NCBI GenBank assembly: GCA_024349245.1
Contig: JALDNG010000041.1
Span: forward strand, 7,213,501-7,277,500
Reading direction: 5' to 3'
Length of the DNA stretch: 64,000 nucleotides
From: Neodontobutis hainanensis
Lineage: Eukaryota; Chordata; Actinopteri; Gobiiformes; Odontobutidae
Shown here: in pieces, positions 50,428-61,402 of the stretch
Numbering within the stretch: position 1 is the stretch's first letter
How the letters are laid out: every line of letters starts with the position of its first letter
Program-made: the position numbers and the translations under genes
The notes under the pieces: model-generated
The model's input: only the letters and a program-made list of their open reading frames with translations
Database searches by the model: none
Told to the model about the DNA's origin: nothing

Positions 50428-53400
50428 ATGATCAAGACAACAACTGCTTTACTGGGCCACGTCATTATTGTGACTGACTTGAAAAAGATCTCTCTTACTC
50501 ATCCTCCTTTATCAAACGCTGACTCCTCAGTAAGTTAGAACTTGACTTGAAATTTCTACACAAGTTTTGTTCTTGGTTTAGTTTATTGAACAGGCCCCAT
50601 GTGTAGAAGCATTAATCACAAAAGAAAATATGCTTTACATCAGATTATAGCTCTCTCAGTTAATTTCCATCTGCTGTCCCTCAGACACACCGGCATACTT
50701 TACACATAGAACAGTACAGAAAACAATACAGCACGTACATACAGGGACAAAAGTACAAAAAGAACATCACATAGTGGAGGTACAGTAAACAGTAAAATAT
50801 TCACCCTCCCTTCTATTCTTGCTTTCGATACACTTGGTCATGGTTAATATGGTCTTAATTATATGATTAAATGATAAATATTTTTATGCTGGGACTGACT
50901 CGTTATGCACCTGAATAGATGAATCAGTTTGAAATCAGAACATCTTCCACCTTTATGAATCAGACGAGTGTTGCCTGAGACCTTGTAAGCTGAAAATCTC
51001 CCTTGGCAGGACTGGATTTCACCTTTGGCTGACTTGTACATGTTGAACTTCCCACATGAGAGACAACAGACTGAAAACTGCCTGTACTTTTGCTCCGAGC
51101 AAAAGTTTGAAACTAAAGCACTAATATAATATTCCGATCTTCAAGATATTATTTATCTAACCACGGTTGCAATTCATGCATCCACTCATTTCATTCAGTG
51201 GAAGGAAATCATTACAATTCCTTATAGCTCCACAAGCAGGCTTTATTAATATTGGCAGAATACATCAATGACACCATTCATAGAAATGTGCCGTAAATAA
51301 TTAGTTTCAGTGCTTTTAGAAGGGAGTTATTGGCTTTTGTTAAAGATATATTTCACATTAAATAAAACAGCATTTGTGAAGCATCTGTTTTATATTGTTG
51401 GCAGCACTTTATCACAGTCATATACAACAGTTTACTTATGTGTTTGCACTTTGAGCAGAGAGTACCTCCAATGAGAATTGTTTATTCTGAAGTGGCCAAA
51501 TTCTGATACTATATACTATACTATACTTGGGCTTTTCTTGATTTGAATCAGCCACAATCAACACACTGCTCCTAATCATGCCATGTTTGTCTTTTATAAA
51601 AATTTGACCATGTGCAACAACAGGCACCATCAGCAAGGGGAGATTTGAAGTAGTTTGGGGTTTGGTGAAAAGGACAACTGGGCTTCAGAGTTACAAAGAG
51701 AGATTGTGGTCTATAGTTTGTTTCTTTACATCTAGTAAACTGAAATGAAAGGATGTTGTACTACAGATTTTTATTTTTTTTTAATAAAAGATCACAGGAT
51801 AGTCTTACATTTTAGAAATTGTCAGATATTTGTCCCTGGCAATCTTTGGTTGGACAAAATTGAGGTTGGTGGTCTTTGGTTCTTTTTCAGTGTGCAATGT
51901 GATCATTTTCAAAAGGAACCATGTGCAATTTTGCTACAAAGAATCTCACAATGTCACTTACACTGTACAATTTTTTAGTCTTTTGTGCAACCCACACTGC
52001 ACAACGTGAATTAGATCATAATCTACCGCAGGTTCACAATGAGCAATGGAACAAATGTTGACTTATGGCCACAACCATTTCAGACTCTTAAATGCAGTGT
52101 GAGAGCAACATTGGTCTGTGTCCACCCCGAGCTGTCATGGCTCAGGTGAATCGTACGTTAGCGCTTGCCATAAAAACGTTTAAGGGCTTTGTTGCTGTAA
52201 CTCCACCAAAGTGTACTCTGTATTTGAGTCCCAAACAGAACTCCGTCTCTCCTCCATCTTTATTGTGTCTGGCTCTGTCAAATCCCAGCACATTTCTATC
52301 GGTAACTTTATGAGAAAAAACATTAAAATGTTACGGAGATCATTTTAATAATTTTTCACTCAAAAGCCCAATTTGCAAACTAACACACACATACAAGTAA
52401 GATTCCTATTCCTACTAATCTTTCTACTGTAATAAACTGCCTACAGAATTTAAACTAATCCTGTTTGTGTTTTATGACATATGCTTCTGGTGGAGATGGA
52501 TGTAAAAATGTAGATTATTTTCCATTGTCATTTATCTTTAGATTATGAAATGTATCACATGCCTCGATGACAATATTTCTTCTGTATGACTGTAGTGTAG
52601 TTTAATTCAAGTATTCCCAGTGTCAAACACAGCTGAAAATGTGAAATGCCTGAAACAGCTTTGCCTTGTTGATAAACACCCACTGTTTGGTTATATTTTG
52701 TCATGATTTATTGCACTTTCTCCATAAACAGGCAATCTAATGACTGCGAAATATTACAAACACTGTCAGAATTGTGTAACATCACACTCTCCATTAGAAA
52801 GTAAACACACACCCATGTGTACGTTGTTGTTTTCCCCCCATAAACTCTCACACACACAGCCATACAAGCTCCTCCCAGACACACACAACCTCATCACGAT
52901 CCAGAGTCAATGATGCTTCGTTGCCGACAGCGAGTACAGGAAGATGGTAGGAATCAATATTTGAAACACAATGCGGCACATTCTGTATTTATCATGTGGA
53001 CATGTTTCTGACAGCCCACTCCAGCATCACCAAGAAACATTGACTAAAACATTTACACATGTGTTTTCAGGACAACTACTATCAGTACATCGATACAAAC
53101 CATTACCATTACTGGCTCAGACGAGAGGAGGACCAAGGTCACGAGAGGTCACCGCCTGCCCCATAATACATCAGTCACTAGAGGGTCAACATTTGAGAAA
53201 GAAAATATCAGCTCCGACCTGTGCGTAGGTGTCTGGGTCAGGTTTTTATTAATGACTAAGGTGCAGAGCTACTACAGTGTAGGTATTTGAAGACAGTTTA
53301 CAGATTCTAAAAAAGGGCACAGCTCTACTCAAGACTCAACACAGCCTTGAAACAAATTTAGTTGCTTTGCTAACTTTCATAGCCAATAATGCAAACTCAT

Positions 53401-54105
53401 GTTTCTTATATCCAGACTGGCACAGAGTGGAGAGTTAAGAGTTTGCTCTTCAAATTAGTGCAAAATGGAGCAACAACATGAGCACAATCTTCAGCCTTAA
53501 CTAGACCTCTCTGTGTCGTGTTGGAGAACTCTGTTAATGCCTCAATTGTTTTCTCCTTGTAACACACAACGTAGCATAGCATAGCATCTCAAGTTATTAT
53601 CAACTTTTATTTCTTGCATGTTACATGTGTAACATAACAAATAATAGCGGCCTCTGCAATTTGAACATTGCGATTGTGATTAATTGCACAAACCTTCTGC
53701 AGTAGTAACTCATCTTCTCTACATTTAGTCATTGCCTAAGGTTGACATGAAAAAAATAAAATAAAAATAAAAAACAATAATTAGTTACCCTATGACTAGT
53801 AATCATTAGACACAGAGAAAACATGAATGTTGAATTGATGCACGTCTATAAATGTCATTTGCCTTCCATATTTTATTTTCTTCCCTTGAGGATTTTTCTA
53901 TCTTGACCAAACCTTGCTCTCCCAAATTCTGATGTCACCCTTTCACGGTGAATAAGTTGGACCAGGTTTGTCGACAACCCTGCAACCTTTTGAGTTTTCA
54001 AGAAAGCAGCATTTTTTCAGGTTTTGTTCTTTGGAGATGTGGGCCACTGTATTTCAAAATGTGATGTTAATGCAAGGCAAAGGTTAAGACAATCTTTGAA
54101 AAACT

Positions 54106-54120
54106 AAAAAAAAAAAAAAA
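54106..54120. repeat. Run of 15 A
   Basis: A poly(A) tract. No retrotransposed body could be recognised upstream. Confidence 0.9.
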
Positions 54121-57100
54121 GAAATCAGTAATGTGCTACCTTTCCAGCACCAAGAAATTAAGAATTAACATGACATAAAAAAAATCTCTGCTCCTTTTTG
54201 ATAAATTAACTTGTAGAATTACACCAACGTTTAGCTGCTTAGAAGAAAAGTTGACTACTTGTTCTAAGGGTTCTACCTTCTAAGGTGTCACAAAAGCAGC
54301 CTATTCCAACAGATAGTCTATATGTTGGTAATACCCCATGTCAACAAAAAGAAGTCTAGTGAAAGTCAGACTTTTTTCTATACAGCTTCACATTAGCCAA
54401 TCAGAAGTGTTTGAACTGTTATTTCGGTTAAGTAAGAAATCCTCACACAATGGATATCTACACATTCATTTCTATACAGCAATGATTAAGATAAATGATA
54501 AGAGTCATTTTGGAGTGTGCAGCTCTAATCTAATTCACAGATGAAAAGAAAAAGGTGAATTTAACGGGTTAGAGGTCATCAAAAAGGCAGATTTGGACTT
54601 TTACTCACTGCTGAAGTTCTGCATGATGTGCCTTTTAATCTGAGAAATCTGAGGTCTGTCCTGCTAGCTAAATGTAGCTAGTTTTGCTGCTTTGTTGCTG
54701 CTGGTAATTGCCACTAGGTCCTTTTAATGCTTGGTCTTCTTTGTGGAAATCTTTTTATACATGCTCTGCCGGTTGTCCAGACTGCTCGAGCATAAATGTC
54801 AGAGCTCTATATAGAATCTTAATACATATACACAAAAACAAGAATAGCCTGTTCACCTTGACACCTACATCCAGATGCCTTTACTTTAACCTTTTCTTCA
54901 ATGTGGCACAATTTATGCTAATTTTTGTTTTGGATTTTACATTTTTACACATCATTAAATAGTTTAACCTGTTTTCTTTTAGGGAGTTTGTGGCATCTTT
55001 ATATTACGTCAAACTAGACTTTTACTAAATACTTTGACCCAGCACAAAATGGAAAATGGTTTAATTTTGCCATATTCCTTGTGGAGCATAAATGGGGCAC
55101 AATGCTAAGTGAGAGTATATTGGCGAGTGATATCCTCACCAAAAATGACCCAACTGAGCAAAAAACGGCTTAATGAAACCAACGCAAACATTATATATTG
55201 GAATCAGTTAATTCTCCACTTTAATAGTTCAGTTTTGTCCGACTTCAGGAGACAAAAAAAAAACAATTCAAATGCACACTTCCTTCCTCAAATATTCGGC
55301 ACATACACACTTTCATTGGAGGTTGCATAAGGCCTCAGAGATCAGTGTGTGAAAGTGTTGCGGTGTACTAGTCTGAGGCTGAGGTAAGAGGCTCCTGTGC
55401 TTTGGACTGAGACGGAGGGCATTAGTCAGATTTGACCAACAAAGACACGGCAAGCACACAGCCGGGGATTAGACCAACACCAAAGACTTTCATTAGTCTA
55501 CACAGAAGAAGAGAAGGAAAACGAAGGCAAGAAAAAAAGGTGCATGGAAGGAGAGGGACAGTGGATTAGTCTGATAGCGGAAGACTTTCATTAGTTAGAG
55601 AGACAAGATGGAGGATGAGTGGGGAGATACAATGAAACGTGGGATTGGAGAAAGACACGACAGTTATTAAAAAGAATAAGTGGGACATGGTGGATAGAGA
55701 CATTATTCAAGTCAATGTCCTACTACTTAGGTTTAAAAGAATGGAGGGAACATGAGATGGTATGAATAGTAAGGTTGGAAAGACAAAGCTAAAGAGGAAG
55801 ACGAACAAAGCAGACTGAGATGAGAAGCTAAAAAGGGTTTGGGATGTTGGGGGCCATTGGTGTAGAACAACAGGCAGCAGGGATTAGCCCCTCCATTGCA
55901 CCCCCCCTCCCACACTGAGGGCCTGGGAAGAGCACCACTGGGCCAAACTAATTAGCTCCTAACTCTGCTACAGCTCACACAGATGAACAGCAGCGTTTAC
56001 AGCGCAGAGCAAGGCCACGTCTCCGAGGCGTGTGTGTATGCATTATGTTTCTGTTCATAGGAATGGATGTGTGCACTTCTACGTTTCAAAAAAGACCGTG
56101 ACAAATTAGTTGTCGGCTTTTCAACACAGTCTACCCTTGCCTAAATATAGTTCTTTTTTTCCTTATGTAAATGCAGTTTTGTGCCTTTAACTAGAAGCTG
56201 CTTGCACAATAATTGCAAACATAATAGTACTTTCTTTACTTGAAAGCTTAATGTCCAACTACTTTACTTCAACATTTTGTTCTAATTCCAGCTTGGAGAT
56301 ATAGCACCACATAGCCTCATAACTTCTCATGTATCACTCCACTGCACAGGTATTCTCTAATAACAACTAATGAGACATTTATTTATAGAATCTTTTTGCC
56401 TGAAACTTGTTTGGGGCACAAGGTAGGGTACATCCTGGACAATTGCAGACTGTCACTTAAAAGCTGTTTACACAAGAACGCTGGTCAGAAATACGCAACA
56501 GTCCTGCCGATGCCAATAACGTTGAAAAGATAAACATTCCAGAGTATATGCAGTAGCCACCCAAAATGGCTAAAACAATGTGGTACATACGCCAGACCAG
56601 GACGAGGTGGGTTTTCTTTTTGTTACATCTACTACCTATACATTTTTGTGCATGTGTGTTGTGTCCATAATGTCATTGAGAAGATGTCCGATTAGCAAAG
56701 CCTTAGCTCAAAAACACCGCCAATGTCCGATTCAAAGGTTTGTGTGTCCGTAGAGTGAGAACGGCAGTCTAGTAGGAAGAGGGATAAGGGTTATTGGGTT
56801 TTTTCTTTTTTTTTTCTTAGAGACAGCCACTGAAAACTATTCACGCAGGTAACACATGTCCGTGCACTATTGACAAGTACAATTGTACCATCATTTAAAA
56901 ACTATGTTTGTTATTAATAAAAACAATTATAATACAGAAATACACTGTAAAGACAAGTACTTGGTCTGGTTTGCTGATGATAAATAAAGTATATGTGATT
57001 ACTAGACTGATAAAACCTTGCATGTTAATTTCATGCCTCGTGATAATAATTTACTGCAACAGTCCATGCTTCAATGTGTCTTGCTCTTATTTCAAAGCTT

Positions 57101-57399
57101 TAAAAGTTTTTTGGACCCGATGCAGTCCTAATTATCACTATAGGTGTGATTTTTATGCAGCAAGACAGCTATCAAGACAATGAATGTTCACACTTATGAA
57201 CATATGTCCTAGTACAAACACTCCTCTCGATGGAGAAACAGTCTTTATTTTTAACTTTTCAAGCCTGGGGCATTGTTCTGACTTGCTATAGTGTGGATTT
57301 TAAAGGTTGTACGTCCAATTTATTACCAGCAATAGGGATATTTCAGCAAATGCCACAAGTATGAAAGAACAAATCTGCCAGCTGCCATCTATGACATAT

Positions 57400-57800
57400 T
57401 GAAAATGTTAAAAGAGCAGATTGTGATTCCACTAAACTATTTGTAGCAGCACTAAAACTGGTTCCTTCAGGCCTAACATTTAGTGAAACAGCGGAAAACA
57501 TCTCAGACAATGTAATCATAAAGCTATTACTGTTGACGGGATTGTCTTCATGACCACTCATTACATTATTATTCATGCTCTGAGGCACTTCGTGGGGTGA
57601 CCTTGTCATAAAGTCATCTGCCACTGAGAGAAACTTGTCCTGGCGATTACTTGAGCTTGTTTTGCTCAGTGGCACTCAGCTAACAGCCTTACTGTATCAG
57701 TGCCAGAACAGATGCTGCGTTTTGTGGTGTGCCATCAAAGGAAATCGAGGCCATTTGTCATTGTTTACTCGCCATGTAATTACCTTTTCATGCAACTTAT
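57400..57800. other. Candidate conserved non-coding element
   Basis: It contains GTAATTAC (57776-57783), TTACATTATTATTCATG and ATAATCATAAAGC in a repeat-free block. A minus-strand frame of about 110 codons crosses it but begins only at GTG and has no good flanking splice pair. The texture favours an enhancer over an exon. Confidence 0.3.
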
Positions 57801-58329
57801 CGGGAAGTTTTTGCTGTTGAAATCAACAATTTAAAAGGGACAGTTAGGTATTTGTAAGGGGCTTACTGTGAGGTACTAATGGAGATTAAACAGTTGTCAG
57901 CACACAACCAGTGGAGAAGCAATCAGGAGCTGGGACACATGATTTTCTTTAATGAATAGGTGTTTATGGGTCCAGTAAAAACAACACCCTCAACTACATC
58001 AGTGATCACAAGGCTTCTTCTGGTCAAATATCTGTTATTAGTACGCGTGTTATTTTCATAGAAGGTATAGACTACATGGAAACATTTTGATGTATATAGA
58101 AATGCACTGTATCAATAGAAAACGTTAAAGGGAAGTTTAGGTAGCCTAATTTTGTTTTTATTTTTTTACATTATTTGCAAATAACAGCACAATGAAAAAA
58201 GTAAGAAACCCCCTAAATTCGTTTAACAGTATCCTGATAATGTTCTGTTTTATAGTATTTTTAAATGCAAGCATAAACTACATTTGTTTTACTGATAACG
58301 TGGTACTACTATTTCTTCACTTTTCACTG

Positions 58330-58460
58330 TCAATTAAAAGGTTCTCAGTCATTCAGGTCATCTTGAAGAAAAGGTTAAAGCAAAAACATCTGGACTTGTT
58401 CACCTTCCAGAACAAGTTCAGACTCCAGATGCTTTTGTTTGAACTTTTTCATCACTTTTT
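58330..58460. repeat. Imperfect inverted repeat, probable transposon fragment
   Basis: AAAAGGTTAAAGCAAAAACA (about 58366-58388) pairs with the complement of TGCTTTTGTTTGAACTTTTT (about 58430-58450). The inner parts also pair (ACTTGTTC near 58393-58402 with GAACAAGT near 58410). The upstream AGGTTCTCAGTCATTCAGG resembles a motif common in fish repeats. The fold is a hairpin of roughly 80 bases with a seven-base bulge. Confidence 0.5.
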
Positions 58461-59029
58461 ACTAGTAATGCTTTAACGGTTAGATTATGTGTTTACTTCA
58501 CACTGTATCAAAATTTACTATAGGTACTGTAAATGATAAATGGCGTGCATTTCTATAGCACTTCACCTGATGGTCTTCCAGTATGAATCTTTTTACAATT
58601 TCACTTTTTAGCAGTAGTTTTGCTCCTTCATGATTGCTCCTATCTACATTTCTAAACTAGTAACATACTGATAACTCATTACTGCAGGGACTACATTAAA
58701 TATACAAGTAGTTCATAGAAAAACATTAGAAAAATACTGAGTTGTTCCTTTGTATTCTACATGAAGTTGTGGGTGTAGTAACTTAATACCTCTAGTCTTT
58801 CAAACAACAGCTGATCAAAAAAAAACACAATAAAACTGTGACAAATGACTTGTTGATTGTTTGGGTTTGTTCAGTGCATCATCACAAGGAGAAAATGTGA
58901 ATTTAATTCCAAGCTAATTTGGCTCTTTTTGTTATTTATTGTTTAAAGTCAGATTAGCGGTTTTGCAGCGTACCTTTCATCTTCTGTGCATGTTTTCTGG
59001 GCTAATGTGCAACTACACTAATGTTCATC

Positions 59030-59210
59030 TGACGCTCTGAATGCACCACCAGATGTTGTGTTTGTCATAATGTGTTTTTAATCACCATTCCTGAAGTCAG
59101 ATGCCAGCAGGCGGCTTCCAATCCGATTTGCATCACTTGTCTCCCCTCTTCTCTCCTTAACAGCTGAGGAGGCTGAGGGCATCAATCACTCTTAACTAGC
59201 CGCACTATCA
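59030..59210. other. Candidate conserved non-coding element
   Basis: An octamer ATTTGCAT (59126-59133) lies near GTTTTTAATCACC and GGCATCAATCACTC in repeat-free sequence. Confidence 0.25.
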
Positions 59211-60024
59211 TACGTTTCTTTCTCTAACTTTGGGGACCCTACATCCACATTGTGTGACATGGCCTGATATGGACGCTTTATTGGCACTATCTCATCTGCC
59301 TGTGTCGTAGATGTCACAGATATTCCACTGGATATTAAAGATGACAACAAGAGGCAGCTGAAAAATGTTGTTTACTGTTCCTGCAACTTGCAAATAGCTT
59401 CTTCACAAAGCCTCAATGGCCCTCTTCAGACCGGGCATTTCAATCCATCTTCTGACAATCTGGGCACAGCTCAACAGATTCTAACATGGGCCCGTATCTA
59501 TAACGATTCTCAGTTCTCATGGTAGCTCAGAGTGGTGTAAAAATGTCACAAAATGTCACCACTCTTGGAATTTCCTAGTTTTTCCCCAAATTTTTGGAAG
59601 AGATCCCAGGACAAGAGCTATTCACAACTTGTCTTTCCTCCAAATAGAGCTCTTACCTTCTAAAACCTTGACAGAAGTGGAGAGAAGGACTTTTAAGGGA
59701 CTCTGGAGTCACTCAACAGAAAGAAACTTCAATACAGACAAAAAGACAGACAAAATCTTACAATTTCACTATGTTAACGTAATGAAAGGCTGATTTAATA
59801 AAACATTTACTGCTTTGTGTCAGTCTCAGCAGCTTTGCTCCACACAAAGGTGGTGTCCCAGCAGTGCTGATTTTGTACAGTCAGCGTACGCATAAAGCAA
59901 TGTGCGTCCAGAGACCCAATTACAATAGAATCTTAACATATAGGAGAAATGTTTATAATCAGGACTTCAAAAAAACTGCTATCAGAAGTTTGGCAAATGA
60001 AACACCCAACACCAAGTTGCTTTG

Positions 60025-61402
60025 TTGCATGCTGCTGTCATCAAGCTTTTCCTAAAGAAGAGCAGTCTTGATGCTTCAGTGCTCAATAACTATCGACCTA
60101 TATCAAACCTGCCATTTTTTTATAGAAAGTCGTCGAAAAAGTTTTATACCAGCAACTTACTGAGTTTCTATTGCTTAACAACTGCTTTGATCCTTTTTAG
60201 TCAGGATTCAGGCCCATCACAGACTGCACTTATCAAAGTCAAAAATGACATCCGTCTGAACACTGATGCGGGCCAAGTCTCTGTCTTAGTTCGGTTGGAG
60301 TTGAGTGCTGCGTTTGATACAGTGGACCATGAAATCCTGTCACAAATATTAGAGGAATAAATAGGCATCTCTGGAAAAGCCTTTAAATGGTTTCAGTCAT
60401 ATCTTGAAGACAGGAAGTTCTTTGTTTCGGTTGGTAACTGTGTATCAGACCAAATGGCCCTGACATGTGGGGTTCCACAGGGGTCTATCTTGGGACCCCA
60501 ATTATTCAATCTTTACATGCTTCCTTTAGACCAGTTAATACACAGCTGTGGCTTATCATACCATAATTATGCAGATGACACTCAGATTTACATTTCACTC
60601 ACAGCAGCTGAAAATGGACCGATCCATTCACTGTGTCACTGCATCAAACAGATTGACGTGTGGATGCAAAATAATTTTCTCCAACTGAACAGAGACAAGA
60701 CTGAACTAATCATCTTTGGGAACAGAAACAAAGAGAAAGTGTCAGCAGTCACCTCGAGTCCCTTTCTCTAAAATCTAAAAATCAGGTTTGAAATCTCGAG
60801 TAATCATAGACTGTAATGGCCTGCTCACTGGTCTCTCAAAACAAGGGTTAAGACAGCTGCAGCTTATTCAGAACGCTGCTGCTCAAGGTCTAACCAAAAC
60901 CAGGAAGTACAACCACATTAGCCCAGTTTTAAAATCTCTGCACTGGCTTCCTGTTGCTCAGAGAATAGATTTTAAAACAGCACTGCTGGTTTGCTAACCT
61001 CTTAATGATTTAGCACCAGAATATATTTCTGAAATGCTAGTTGCTTATGGACCTTCTCGGACTCTGAGAACATCTGGGACAGGCCTCCTGCTCAAGCCCA
61101 GAGTTAGAACTTAACAGGGTGAAGCAGCGTTTAAGTTTCAAGCAGCAAAAACCTGGAACAGCCTCCCAGATGAAGTAAAACAAGCCTCAACTCTAACAAT
61201 GTTCAAGGGGAGGTTAAAAACCTTCCTCTTTAGCTCTGCCTACACTACAACAAGTGTTTTTATCTGCACTCTTCTTTTAAAATGTTTTAATTTTTCTTAT
61301 ATTTCTTAATCTAAATCTTGTAAATTGTCTTTTGTTCCTGTAAAGCACTTTGAGTTACCCAGTGTATGACTTGTGCTATAGAAATAAAATTGCCTTGCCT
61401 TG
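60025..61402 (+). pseudogene. 5'-truncated L2-clade LINE with broken reverse transcriptase
   Basis: Only the second half of a non-LTR retrotransposon remains, starting in the reverse transcriptase region. Recognisable pieces in order are NNYRPISNLPF (about 60085-60117), LSAAFDTVDHEIL (about 60301-60340), GVPQGSILGP (60469-60498), the catalytic YADD (60568-60579), LLTGLSKQGLRQLQLIQNAA (about 60818-60880) and LHWLPVAQRIDFK (about 60938-60976). It is dead: the frame shifts within 60110-60230, TAA stops it at 60358-60360, and a stretch between about 60770 and 60800 is missing compared with the usual layout of this clade. The 3' end closes with a short repeated tail, TTGCCTTGCCTTG (61390-61402), as L2-like fish LINEs often do. 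The endonuclease domain is absent, so this is a typical 5'-truncated insertion. Confidence 0.9.

Larger units (their letters stand above)
44476..58329. other. Non-coding DNA
   Basis: Besides the MITE, the promoter-like stretch, candidate conserved blocks and a purine-rich tract (about 55490-55830), only incidental open frames are visible. Confidence 0.5.
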
